24,187 bases of DNA from Chara braunii. Taxonomy: Eukaryota; Streptophyta; Charophyceae; Charales; Characeae. Location of the stretch: positions 360,465-384,651 of the forward strand of contig BFEA01000075.1 in the NCBI GenBank assembly GCA_003427395.1, in the 5' to 3' direction. The position numbers and the translations under genes were made by a program. Position 1 is the stretch's first letter; each line of letters begins with the position of its first letter. Of this stretch, positions 1-11,730 are shown in pieces. Under the pieces are notes generated by a model that was given only the letters and a program-made list of their open reading frames with translations, was not told where the DNA came from and ran no database searches.

Positions 1-475
1 GAATTTTTCACTCATTCTTCTGATTGAGAAAAATAATTGAAATTTGAGTACTACTTATTTTCTTTTCTTTTCTTTTCTCGTGGAAAAGTGGAAGGTTGCC
101 CCTATCCTTTGTCTGTTGGCCCACACGTGAGGGGGTTACAAAAATGAAAATTCGCCGAGTCGGCATGGCGATTATTTGACAGCCTAAGTGAATATTTTCC
201 CCTGATATTTTTTGGTGGAAAGATCACAATTTAATCTACGGATCCTCGAGTTTTCAGATTTTTTCACCCATTCTTCTGATAAAGAAAATCCACTCAAGTT
301 GGAGAACTTCTGTTGTTGGCCCACACATGGTAGAGTGGCAAAAATGGAATTGCACCAAATCGGTGCGGTGATTATTTCACAGTTAAAATTATTTTATTTT
401 ATTTTATTTTATTTTTCAATATTCTACCTGGAAAGATCACAACCTAATCTCTACGGATCCTCAAATCTTCAGAAT
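1..475. repeat. Two diverged tandem copies of a ~200-256 bp unit
   Basis: The same series of short blocks occurs twice in the same order: CATTCTTCTGA (13 and 269), GGCCCACAC (119 and 318), the GGCG/GGTGATTATTT block (about 166 and 365), GGAAAGATCACAA (217 and 430) and CGGATCCTC (239 and 454). Offsets vary from 199 to 256 bp, so the copies differ by indels. (TTTTC)n lies at about 58-77 and (ATTTT)5 at 391-415. The open frame on the plus strand from 212 lacks an ATG start and I do not treat it as a gene. Confidence 0.7.
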
Positions 476-756
476 GTACTATGAACTCTTATGGTCGTGA
501 AAAATCGCCAAAGTTGCCGCTTGCAAACGCCCGCACCAGGCCCGCCGGTTGCCAATGTTCGCCCCTCTCCCAAAAAACCCGCCTGAACTTAGAGGATGCC
601 CCTTGGGGAAAAGGAAGCTCGGACATGTAGTAGTCGACACCTAACTATAGGAAGATGGTGGATCATGGTGTGTTATGACATGCTCAGTGTTCTTGATTCT
701 CTTTTAAAAAACAAAAAATAAAAACAAAATACGATTCTGCACATTCTACGAGGGGG

Positions 757-934
757 AGTGATAAAAGCATCTCTCCCTAGTGAACCTATCGAGGTTCCTC
801 CATCTATTGGTGGGGAGCTGCATCTGCTGGAAAACAGGTCCAGCGTAGTGATAAAAGCATCTCTCCCTAGTAGAGCCTATCAAGGTCACTCCATCTATTC
901 GGGGGAGTTGCACCTGCTCGAAAACGGGTCCAGC
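757..934. repeat. Tandem duplication, 90-bp unit
   Basis: AGTGATAAAAGCATCTCTCC begins at 757 and again at 847, and both units run through CTCCATCTATT and a GGTCCAGC end (844 and 934). The period is 90 bp. Because 90 is a multiple of three, both strands keep an open frame across the two copies, but the peptides resemble nothing I know. The duplicate is about 85% identical. Confidence 0.85.
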
Positions 935-1150
935 ATCCCTCATAGCAACAGAGTCTTGAACAAGGAGCAGTAGTATGTGAAGATGGATGAACCCACATCT
1001 CTTCACACAAATTTGGGCACCAGCTCCAGCAATATTACCCTTTTTGGGGGGGGGAGGGGAGGGGGGGCGAACCGGGCCCAATGCCCCTGCAGATGACATT
1101 GATACTACTTTTGGAAGTTACCTCTTCACCTTTTTGTGGGGACACTAACT

Positions 1151-1218
1151 CTTACTATCATACCTAGTAGCCAAAAGTAGGGCACTTACTATCAGACCGA
1201 GTAGCCAAAAGTAGGTTA
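1151..1218. repeat. Tandem duplication, 34-bp unit
   Basis: CTTACTATCA followed by AGTAGCCAAAAGTAGG is present at 1151 and again at 1185. There is no coding potential here. Confidence 0.8.
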
Positions 1219-1618
1219 CGTAGAGAAGGGCACGTATATGGATTAAAAGCATGACAAATAAGATATATTTGTTTATTAACTACCATACCAGGAAATCGGG
1301 ATTACGCAAGAGGGCGGGAGAGGAAAAGGGTCAGGGAATGTTTTTGGTTCTAAAGTTGTATCTATCGGTGGAGAGTTTAGCTTGATGGCAATTGTGGTCA
1401 GCGTCCCGTATTTGTTTACGAATCTCAGTTCTCTTGTTTAAAATTCTTTCGGTCAGGTTAATAATAAAAAAAATAAATATACATACCATGGGCACACTAA
1501 TCAGGATCAGCTCTCCTGATCTCGGAACGACGATCTCCGTTTCGAAAAAACTAGGAGTCTTTATAGATTTATCAAAACTACTTTCAATAAGCCTGCAAAG
1601 TGGGTAAATAAAAAAAAT

Positions 1619-1752
1619 ATGTATGACTACATTATCTTTAAAAACGAAAGCATTGCGTTTCATGTTTTTATGGATGGGATGAAAATATGTATGACTACAT
1701 TATGTTTAAAAAAGAAAGAGCATTACGTTTCATGTTTTTATGGATGGGATGC
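1619..1752. repeat. Tandem duplication, 68-bp unit
   Basis: ATGTATGACTACATTAT starts at 1619 and 1687, and both units end with CATGTTTTTATGGATGGGAT. The copies differ by a few substitutions and a 2-bp indel, which breaks any shared reading frame. Confidence 0.85.
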
Positions 1753-1859
1753 ATTTTTTTTCAAACAGGAACGTCTCAAGACATATATAAACGACTCATG
1801 GCCCATTGACAAAGACTCTATCACGATGGTTCTCTTACCACCACTAGGATAGAGGCCTT

Positions 1860-3900
1860 GCACAAAGGCCTTGACTCATGGTTCAATCACGAGTACAAAC
1901 AATTATCCCAAAGAATGACAGTATAAAAATATAAAACAAATATAAAAATTTTAAACTAATTGCTTATACTTAAACAATAATAGCACATCCCATATTATCG
2001 AAAATAATTTTATTAAGATAGTTATTTATAGTCATAAAAAAGTTTAAACTTTTTGAGTAAGGTTAACCAAAAATAATAAGTAATTAAGGCGTTACTCGAC
2101 CCTAATTGTTCATTTATCCTGCTATTACATATTTTTTTATATAATGTATATAAAATATGTAGAATTTTTAAAAATCTCTCCTTTTCCATGTGTTGCAACA
2201 AAACGAGGAAGAGAAGTTCAAGAAGATGAATAAGTATCTCGCTCTACTCATTGATGATATTTCACAACAACAGATACAGTCGTACAGATTTATGTATCGA
2301 AATGAAAAATATGAATTGCCTTCTTGTAAAGGAGAAAGCGAAGGGGGGATGCATTTCCTAAGCTGTCATGGGAATCATTTTCTAAGTTTTTTTTCATACG
2401 GTCTAATAAATTATATAAAAACATATGAGAAAAACAAGTTTTATGAAAGATCATTTCAGACTTTATCTAATATAACAAATATATATATATAAGGAAGTAC
2501 TACCCAATCACATTACTTGTAAACAATGTCTTAGAAGCGCTGGTGAAATAGCCTTAAGACAATTGCTTTAACAATTTTGTTAGAATATTTTGAGGTGGAT
2601 CTAAGAGGCTTAAGAAAGAATATTGTAAATAAATTTTATGTTTTGTTTTATAAGGTAGTTTTATTATGACACTCAACATTAGGACGATAGTCTAATCATG
2701 AAGTTGTGAGGCATTCAAAATAACAAAGAGTCAAATGATTCTTTTTCTAGTTATATATAAAGATGAGTTAATTTTGTATTATAAGTCGACATAAAAATCA
2801 ATTTTGAAGAAACTAGTGTCAGTGAAAGATAAAAATTCTCCTTCGATTGGTAAGCCATTAGGAATCAACAATGGTGTCATGCAGACATTGTGGTACGAAT
2901 ATGTTATCCAATACTGTCATGCGAGCATTTTCGTTTAAAATGCAAACGATAAATTACTATATTTTCTTAAGAAATAATCATGCATGCAGCAATGTAATCA
3001 GATAGGTTGCTTAGAAACTGTAATTCAATTTAAAGCTAGGGGACGATGAATGATTTCAAACCTTGAGACCCGGGTGATGGTTTTGTCAATCAAACATATT
3101 AAAAATTAGATATTTAAAATTATAATTACTTTGAAGATCTTTGACTTTGAATAAATAAGAAAGATGTTCCCAAAGACTGAACCAAATATATAAATATGCG
3201 TATACATTTGAATAATGATTGTTTAATATATATCAAAAACAAAGTAACAAGGTTATTAAGAATATGACGAAAACTCACATTATTGAATAAAGGATATCCT
3301 TCAACATGGAAAGAGGTTAATAAGCAACTTATATTTAAAATAGACTCATAAGGTAGTAAATGGGTCAAATGATTCATAAGGTATCATAAACACTGGTGGA
3401 GATCATAATAGCAATTTCATCCGGCCTTAGTTTTATATCACAATCAGTTAATGAGTCGTTGAAAATTAAAAAATTAAAGTTATGAAATGAGAGTTCAGAC
3501 AGTCTGAAAATTATGAATGGTCATGAAGTGGTGAAGGACTCGAAGATCCTGAAAAACACATGTTTAGGCAGTCTGAATCCTAAAGTGGTGAAGGAACTCT
3601 TAAAGTGGTGATGAAAAATACGACTGTTGTTAACCTTCTCTCTTTATTATTACATTTATCGTAAAGGTTCTTAATGGAATAATTAATTTTATCCGAGCTA
3701 AAATAAAATATAATTTTAAAGAAGGGCATACAATTAAAAAATGTAAGAGGAATTCGAAACGGCAATAAATATATTTGAAATATTTATGGTAAGTATCATC
3801 GATAAAACTGTGTACAGTCCATAAGGACTCGTGTCTGGCAAGACCGCACCCTCATACCTACATTGTGTGTACCGAACTAATTCACCTTGAAAGGCAAACA
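1860..3900. other. AT-rich stretch without a recognisable gene
   Basis: Short open frames occur on both strands, but none has a recognisable motif. The region has AT dinucleotide runs (about 2478-2491) and short degenerate motifs such as AGTGGTGA(A/T)G, seen three times between 3525 and 3612. I see no tRNA, terminal repeat or conserved protein. Confidence 0.6.
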
Positions 3901-3908
3901 ATAAGAGA

Positions 3909-4019
3909 CTACCGTCTTCCCCCGAACACAACGCACCCTCATTTTGGCTGTAGGTGGCCGAAAATATAACTCATATACATTCATTTTTAGGGTGCGTTAT
4001 GTTCGGGAGAAGACGGTAG
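3909..4019. repeat. 111-bp hairpin (MITE-like inverted repeat)
   Basis: The arms 3909-3939 and 3989-4019 are reverse complements over 31 bp with two mismatches, separated by a 49-bp AT-rich spacer. The inner arm ends carry AGGGTGCGTT and its complement. I could not find a convincing target-site duplication at the outer ends, so assignment to a DNA-transposon family is open. Confidence 0.8.
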
Positions 4020-4130
4020 CTACAAACTGAATTCAGATAATTTAGTGTTAATTGAGCTAAAGTGGTTTGTTCTACAGTGCGTTCCAACAAGGATGAGAAA
4101 AGGGTTAAAGGAAAAAATTAACCTTGCGCA

Positions 4131-4390
4131 TTGTATAAAAGTGTGAAAAAACAGCGTTTTTTTATGACTTCCCAAATGAAAATTTTTAAATATGAGGATA
4201 ATTGTCGTTGTCTTCGATACTCCTCATTAAAAGTTGTTGAGTTTACTTTTTTGCATAACATAATATTTTTTTATATTTTTTATTTATTGAAATTTTTGTT
4301 GGGACCTTCTTTGAGTTTTGGACGACCGGGGCACCTTAGAAATAAGGTGACCCGGATGGCCCGATAGGTAGCCTAGCTTTGGATGCAAAA
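4131..4390 (+). mobile_element. Fold-back/MITE family, solo arm copy 1
   Basis: This segment shares, in the same orientation, the order of blocks seen at 4926-5152: an AAAAGTTGTTGAGTTTA-type block, TGCATAACATA near 4252, a T-rich run, a GGGACCTTC-type block, a GGTGACCCGG-type block and GGTAGCCTAG near 4368. Identity is lower than between the two arms of the neighbouring fold-back. A poly-A/T-rich tract (about 4386-4435) separates it from the fold-back. Confidence 0.6.
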
Positions 4391-4445
4391 AAGGAAAAAA
4401 AAAAAAAAAAAAAAAAAACATATTAAAAAAAAAATAATTTAATAA

Positions 4446-5152
4446 ATATTTGTGTTTGAACCTAGGTTACCAGTTGGGCGACCCGGGTCACCCTATTTTT
4501 TTGGGGGGCCGGGTCGTGCAAGGACCAGGGAAGGTTTCAGCCAAAAAAATAAATAAATTCAAAATATCCGGAAAAAAAAAAACTATGTTATGCAAAAAAA
4601 AAAACTAAACAACTTTTACCTCAAGGTTACATCAAAAATATTTACCAAATTTAAAATACAAATTTTTTCTATTTTTTTTTTTATTATTATTTTTTTTTAC
4701 CCTGTTGGATAAGTGGACCCGGGCCACTCTTGCAGCCTAGGTTTGAAGATAATTTATTTTATATGAGAACATATGCAAAGATGTTTGACTATACTTTTTG
4801 CATTCCATCTCAGCAATCTTTATACCATTGTTTTCATATGAACACCAAGGCTACAAGAGTGGTCTGGGGTCACATGCCCGGTCGGGGTCAAAATAAAATA
4901 AAACAATAAAAAATAAAAAATATTTTTGAGCTTTATTTTTAATTTTAAATTTGGTAAAGAGTTTCAATATGACCCTGAGACAAAAGTTATTCAGTTTATT
5001 TTTCTGCATAACATAGTATTTTTTCGGATGTTTTTTTTTTTTTTTTTTTTTTTTGCTAGGACCTTCCCTGATCCTTGCACGGTCGGGTCATCCGGGAGAA
5101 TAGGGTGACCTGGGCAGCCCGGCTGGTAGCCTAGATAAACACTGATGCATAT
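4446..5152. mobile_element. ~700-bp fold-back element with ~210-bp inverted arms
   Basis: The left arm (about 4446-4660) is the reverse complement of the right arm (about 4926-5152). From the outside in, the matched blocks are CTAGGTTACCAG with CTGGTAGCCTAG, GACCCGGGTCACCCTA with TAGGGTGACCTGGGC, GTGCAAGGACCAGGGAAGG with CCTTCCCTGATCCTTGCAC, CCGGA with TCCGG, ACTATGTTATGCA with TGCATAACATAGT, and CCAAATTTAAAAT with ATTTTAAATTTGG. A second inverted pair is nested inside at about 4714-4742 and 4848-4875. No transposase is encoded, so this would be a non-autonomous element. Confidence 0.75.
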
Positions 5153-5159
5153 TTTTATC

Positions 5160-7280
5160 TCATAATTGCATTTTTCATTTTAATGAAAAATAAATGTAGG
5201 AATTTGATGAAACGGATTCTACATACCTAAGAAACGAGTTTAAGGTCATAGATGTAATAGTTATGAAAATTGACGTAGAGGGCAAAGTATTTCTGCACTG
5301 GCGAACGACTTCCTTAACTTACTCAAATGACCTCCATTCATGCTATTCAAGTTATTGTAAGTAAGGGCATGCCCCTCGTATAGAAGGTTCATATCGGATG
5401 ACCCTCAAGGCGCGAATCACCTAAATTTGCAAGATCCAAAAACTGAGAAATATTTAAAAAAATGAATAATTATGGAATATGTGTTTTGGAAATACTAACG
5501 ACCATGTATGTTTTGTATGCACAAACAGTTTGGATGTGTGTTGGAATGTTTGGGTTGCTTGTGCTTAAGGACCTGATTTATTACGCTATGAAAAACACTT
5601 AGGCCTACTAGGCATGAACGAATTAGTAATCAAGAAAGCAAATCACGTTATACGAAAAAAATGTTAAATTGTGATGTCTTTATGATGTAAACGGCGATTA
5701 TTTCATAAGGTGTGGAAGGCGTGCTTAGGGGTAGGTGAGTACCATATTGATGTGCGTTGAATTAAAGAAAGGTACGGAATGAGTTATTATCAACATGAGA
5801 TTGTAGGAAACAATAACTCAACAAGACTGCATAGGAAAAAAATAAGAAGATAATACTAAAGGGACCCTTTGACGGTGTGAGTATTCGTATGCGCATCAAA
5901 AAAAAAAAAACTCTACTCAGTTGAAAGCGTATTACCCTTCCCAGCAATGTTATAACCATCATTGCAGGTTTTCAATAATATTGGGACCTCAATTGTTACC
6001 CAGATCCAATATTTCTCTCAATGTTTTGTGTGGCATAGTAAAAAATGTTAACCTTATTACGTAGATAAAACTAAGTACACATTATCTGTTAGCCACTACA
6101 TAGTAGCATAAAACATTTTCCAAAGTTTTAAGAAGAATCTCGACTAGCTCAGTTACTACACCTATAAACTACTACAATACAAACTTTTCTTCATATTGAA
6201 AGGAAACCAGCTCTGAATTGTTTGTTCTTCAATCAAATAATTTTTTTTTCAGCGTCATAATATTTTGTAGCTATACTAAAACACATGAGATGTTATGTAA
6301 GAGAGTTTACCTTGATTGAAGACCATAACCTCCTTTTTTTTATAATAAACAAGCAATCGAGCTTCTCGTAGAAAACACAATAGCAAAATATTTATGTATA
6401 GAGAGTCTAAAAGGCATAAGAGATGTAAAACATAATATGAAACAAACTATAAAATATTTTTTGAAACTTAAATTGGTATTTTCGAGTCTGTAAAGGACGT
6501 CTTAATTCAACAAATAATAAAAAAAAAGAATCATAGATATGTGTCATGGTTGGATTAAAGGTTGGCTTCGTAAGTTTTAATGTGAGTACTCAAAAATACA
6601 TTAAACTTGAAACATAATATGTTTATTGGACTTTTTCATATTTGAAATTGTCTCTGACCTAAGTCGGAGATCGCAACAAGATGCAGCAGCTAGAGTCTTA
6701 TACGCATGAAAACTTATGAGAATTAGTCTTTATTATAGAAAAATACAATACATGTGAATCATTAGTATTAGATTGGAAATAAGGTTATTAAACAATATTT
6801 TATTATACACATTAGTTTATAAATGTTCATTTGTTAGGCTTAATAATTATAAAAGTGTCTTGTAACAAGTAAAATATGACAAATTTCCAGAAAAAGTTTT
6901 TTCTTTTTTAATTGAGGCAATTTCATATTTTAAGTGTTTAAATCAACATCGACAAAGAGATACCGGACCACATTAAATGACGTCCGCTTCGCTCAAATGA
7001 TTAAAGACTAGGAGTTTAACATGGGTTTCTTTTGTCCTGACATCGGACGCCGGTATACTTGCGTACTACAGCATAAAGTTCGAGCGGTATAAAACTTCCG
7101 ATAGTTCTCTCTCTTTTGTTATAGACAATATCGAGTTTTCGTTGAGTGTTCTGTTTTAGTCATTGTCTCGTATGCGGGATTATAACTTAGTGCGCGGACC
7201 TTAACCAAAGCGTTTATAAGAGACTTTTGTATTTTTCACAAAATATTCACATACTTCTCCTGCAATCTAGTACACGAGGG
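5160..7280. other. AT-rich stretch without a recognisable gene
   Basis: I see no open frame with family motifs, no RNA gene and no clear terminal repeats. A loose inverted pair exists around 6963-6990 and 7044-7056 (TACCGG/CCGGTA and ACGTCCG/CGGACG). Homopolymer A/T runs are frequent. Confidence 0.6.
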
Positions 7281-9780
7281 TCAAGTCTCCATCTTGGTCC
7301 ACCATAGTCTAGTAGATCGAGTCAGATCTACGACCCGTCGCGTTGTTATTTTAGTGACGGTACCTTCGTCGGTTGCATTGTCGTACCAAATACCGTTACA
7401 AGGGTATTTGATGTATTTTTTGCAAGTCACGCGCAACCTCGCCCGTTGGACGGTGCACTTACGAGAGGAAGTTTAGGTCCTCGCCTGAGTGAGCAACGAG
7501 TGCGAGGTATCGACAACGAGGTGCAAACATGCGCAACCTGGGTGTATGTGGCGTCACGGGTCAGCGGGACGTGCGGCCCTTCATCCCCTTACTTTTGTGT
7601 CTTCGCATTTATTCTTATTATTTTATTTTTTTTCTACTTTATTTTTTTTATTGTTTTGGTTCGGTGATCGGTTCCAAGGCCGGTGCCGAGACCGACTGGC
7701 CTACCTCAGTTGTTACGTCGCCGGACACAAGGCACTGGCGAAAATCCTTCACCCTACCCACGTTGAAATGCGAACTGAAGAGATCAACGGATGTGGGAGT
7801 GGTGTGGAGTGGTGGGGTCTGTGGTCGTGGCTTCTTTCGTTTTCCAATTGGAGGGTTCCGATAGCCTGAAATGTGGAAGGGAATTGGAGAACATTCTGAG
7901 TGAGCCTGCGGGGCTGCAGCCCGAGGGTGGCAGGGGTCGCAGCGGTGGCACCGTCCGATGACCACGATATGCTGTGAGAGGCTTGAGTGTGAGCATCCCC
8001 GGCCCCAAGGCCTGTCGTGGAGTGGTATGAGAGTGAGCTGTGTCGTTGGGACTGGAAAGGTGGGAACTGTTCGTTGGGCATAGTGAGCCAAGGGGCATCA
8101 GTGGGAGCTTGCCGCAATATTGGTTGTGCGGCCAGGCTGTCCCAACGGTTGTTCATTGGGACCCTTCTCCACTTCGGGCCTTCAAATTTCCCCTTTGAAA
8201 TTTTTCTACTACCACCAAGATCTGCACCGGGACCCACCTCACCTAGGCTAACGTTTCAAACTTCGCAGGAGGTCCGCGACCCTCTTACTGGTCACAGCGA
8301 GGGAGTCGCCACGATGGTCGAGCATGGGTCACACGCATCCAACCATTTTTCGGGCCTGACTAATCTTGCGGGTGAGTTGTTACACACTCCTAGTGGATAT
8401 CGGTTTCCATGACCATCGTCCTGCTGTCTGCAGTATTCGGCATAGTTTGTGATGTTTGGGTCACAGTGCAGTGTAGCACCGACTGTATTCGGTGGGCAGT
8501 TCCGCTTTACAGCAGCGAGGTTGGGCGCAGCAACGAAAGGCAGGAGAGGGAAGAGATAGAGTACGAAGGCAGAAAAGGGGAAGCAAAGGAAGGGATGAAT
8601 CGGAATGCAAAGTTGACCCGGTGCATGCGGGGTATCGGAGAACAGCTATGGTGGAGGGAAAAGCGAACAGTCTGTTCGATTCTCTATAGAATCTGACCGG
8701 AGAAAAATGTACACGGGGGTTTTGAGGGCTGGTGAATGGAAATCAAGTGTTAGTTTCAGCAATAGATTAGTAAAAGAGAAGTTAGTGAGAAAATGAGGTG
8801 CGTGGAGAGATGGCGAATATAATGGATATGGCGGGGTGAAAGGTTCGTATCTCGTCTGTTGAGTGGTGGAATTAAGTGAACCGAAATACTAGAGTGGGTT
8901 TTTGAACCATGACGACTTTGGATTCGTAGTCAGATTGGGACAAGGGTTAGTAGAAGGTGAGATAGTTGAGATAGTTGAGAGATGGTGTGCGGAGCGGTAG
9001 TGATGAAGTTGGGTAAAAAAAGGCGAGGATACTTGGCTCATTCCTCGACGAAAGTGAGTGAGAGGAGATACCGTTCGAAGGTTTTTTGGCGTTGCGAATC
9101 AGGTGGGCGCATCGGAATCAGATCCTAAGCAATGGTTTCTCCAGTACGAATTGTAAGAGTGCCGCGTGAAGGGATTTCATCCGTAACAATCCGGCGGTGT
9201 ATCTCTCCATGTTGAACGGGAAAACTCGCTCTCATGTAGCGCATTTGGGGCGGAGCAGCATGAAGAGTGGAGATAAGGTCACGTTGTCGAGCGCATCGGC
9301 CCTCGCACGAACGAGGGCCCTCCCGGCCATGTCACGCAAGAGATAAACAAAACAAAACCAGGAGACAACTTGGGAACGACGCGAAATAATCCCGCGAACC
9401 ACTGAGACGGCCGCGTGGTTGCGTCATCCCTTCGCCGCTCTAGCCGGGTGCGCCAGTTGTACATCTCGCGGTCCCCTACGACAGGACAAGTTTCCGTCGG
9501 GCATAAGCCTTCCTTCCCTAAGCGGTTGTCACCACCCTTAGGGGTGTATCCCTACCGAGCTACTGACCCATGTGCGAAAGCTTTTAGATGCAATTGGAGA
9601 GGTAGGTAAGCCGATGGCATTTGCTCGTTCGCTGTAGTATAGATACGCTTGGTTAACGCCAAGTGGACCCGAACACCGTTTGTTCCTAGGGTGCTGATAT
9701 CCTAAGTACGAAGCGAACGTCGATCGATTAGGACGGTCTCAACCAAGCGTGAAACCCTCAACTTAATCCTAGTCCGTTAG
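7280..9780. other. GC/GA-rich block with overlapping unassigned open frames
   Basis: Composition changes sharply from the AT-rich left side. Three minus-strand frames are simultaneously open between about 7648 and 8237, and plus frames are open at 8017-8412 and 8409-8696. The longest minus frame (7749-8237) starts at a GTG and encodes a P/S/T/H-rich peptide with no motif I know. Simultaneous openness in several frames is expected where stops are rare, so I make no gene call. The plus-strand sequence at about 8256-8270 ends in a CAGG that could be a 3' splice site, but there is no exon evidence. A T-rich tract lies at about 7615-7660. Confidence 0.5.
9298..9319. repeat. Short perfect hairpin
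   Basis: GGCCCTCG (9298-9305) and CGAGGGCC (9312-9319) form an 8-bp perfect stem around a 6-nt loop. It is isolated from the denser hairpin block that starts near 12.28 kb. Confidence 0.7.
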
Positions 9781-10950
9781 ACATGAAGTCAAACGAAAGT
9801 TAAAACATTCACAGATAGTTATATCAAAAGAAATCAACCATAGTCGACAAGAACATACTCAATCTGAAATGATAACTGAAAGAATTCAATCATCACACAA
9901 TATATCCAATCACACAAGATAAAAAAAACAATCCGACCATCTCAGGTCGAACTTCACAAAACAATTAGACAACCACAAACGAGGGGTTGGTTTTTCGACA
10001 ATAACATAGATGTCGCCGAGAAGGTAATCGACTGCCTTAGTTTTGACTTGATGAGACGCGTTGCCAAAGTCATTCATTTCACCCACCGCCGACTCAAAAT
10101 TCGACACGCTCACACATGTGTCCATACTTTCGCAATCTTATAGGATGACAGACTACTTGATCAGGCGCATTGCTTGAAGTTTTGCATGCCTCTCCCTTTA
10201 GGAAGTGGTCTGGGGTACTCCTCCTCCTCGCCCGAACACAAAACTCAGATCTCAAAAGTCGGGTCGTCTCCACCGAATCGGCGAAGTACCCCCCCCGTAG
10301 AACGGTTCACTCTGGGTCAATAACAGGGTCAGCTCTTGAAGCAACGAACCCCCGCTCCAAATGCTTCTTAAGGATAACAGATGTGTCCACTGCAAGTAGC
10401 TCTCAAATATATCTTTTTTTCCTCCTGAATTCAGGGTAGCTTGAACGGAAAGAGATCGAAGGAGATAGAGAACGAGAATCATTTGGAAAGGTATAAGTAG
10501 ATGAGGTCGTTCGGGATAGAATTGGTAATTCTTGGGAAAAACCCAAATCCGTTTGACCTTATCTGCTTTCTTTCAATCGGATTTTTTTACGACATGCATT
10601 GAATTAACCTTATTCAGAACGACAAGTCCTTACTGACATCCAGGTATATGAGAAGTAAAGGGAAGACAATTATTTTCCCTTATCCCAAATAGGCATAATC
10701 AATCTTCTTTGCAAACATCCTTCTATCTACCTGCACAACATGCATAGAAAACAAGTTCAAAAGAAAACAGTACAACAACTTCCTCTACCTTTTCTTTCGA
10801 ACATTCAAAATAAGAGGGTCGAGCAAAGTGTGGGTCCACATGGGCGTGAAGGGAAATCTGAGTCATTCAACTGACCTTGAGTGAAGTTTGGTCCGGCCCA
10901 TTCAAGAAAACTGGGTAATACTCCAATCAGAAGAAAATAACCGCCATAGA
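9780..10950. other. Mixed-composition stretch without a recognisable gene
   Basis: Small open frames on both strands (for example minus 9910-10125 and plus 10170-10439) carry no recognisable motif. I see no RNA gene or clear repeat. Confidence 0.5.
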
Positions 10951-11099
10951 AAAATATGCGGTGCACAACTCATACGTTGTGGTCTTTCTCCTGAATCACG
11001 GTCCGCGTCCTCCACCAAGTGTTCAAATGAGCAGAGGCTAGGTCACACAAACTCAAGCGAGGTATAGCCCTCCAGGAGGGTGTTTCCACAAATAAGTTT

Positions 11100-11325
11100 T
11101 CACGTGGTCCCAATGTCCCAGGCTGCCCGAATATCCCGGACAGTCCCAACGCAGTCCCCACTGCACCTTCACCACCAAGGATACCTCCCCAACCAGCCGC
11201 AAGTCCACGCCGCCTCCCATCACCATGTTCGCCCACAATAACCACGCCAACATGGCGGTCCCGATCACAACAACTAGTCCCACCTAGTCCCAAAATGGTC
11301 CCAGATGGTCCCAATGCAATCCTAT
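11100..11325 (-). repeat. Degenerate TGGGAC-type short repeat
   Basis: Read on the minus strand, TGGGAC or GGGAC recurs many times. Spacing is about 10-12 bp between 11271 and 11317 and looser farther left. Overlapping minus-strand frames translate it as Gly/Leu-rich peptides, which follows from the repeat and is not evidence for a gene. Confidence 0.5.
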
Positions 11326-11730
11326 ATTATCGGCCGCAATACCAGATGGTCCAGAACTCAAAACCGCTTGCACTATAAGCTGCAAAAAAAAAAAAGGTGG
11401 CCCCCGGTGAAACCCGCAGGTGCCGTGAGCCCCCCCCCCCCAAAAAAAATGTCATTCCGGCGCAACCCGCAAGTGCTGCAACTCCACTAGTCAGTGCCAC
11501 GTGCACTCACTCTGCGATCTCTTCATGCCGCCGTCCCACACATCACTGCCGCACAGTCCCAACCACGCACCAGCGCTAGCCCGACCTCTAGGCCACACTG
11601 AAATCCACCACAACCGCCGCGCACCACAAAAATAACGCGGACCGTGACCACTGCTTGTTGCGCCGTCAAAACCGGTACCACGCCGCCGTGCCAAATAATA
11701 TTAGCAGCAGTTCACACCAAAGTGTCTTTG

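Noticed and set aside
5095-5125. GGGTGACCTGGG resembling the 3' part of 5S rRNA
   Set aside because: The rest of 5S rRNA is missing, and the motif belongs to the fold-back arm repeated at 4.3 and 4.5 kb.
7648-8237. Minus-strand open frames of 104-162 codons
   Set aside because: Three frames are open at once in GC-rich sequence, the longest starts at GTG, and none contains a motif that I recognise.
8017-8412. Plus-strand 131-codon open frame
   Set aside because: It lies opposite another open frame and has no recognisable domain or conserved pattern.
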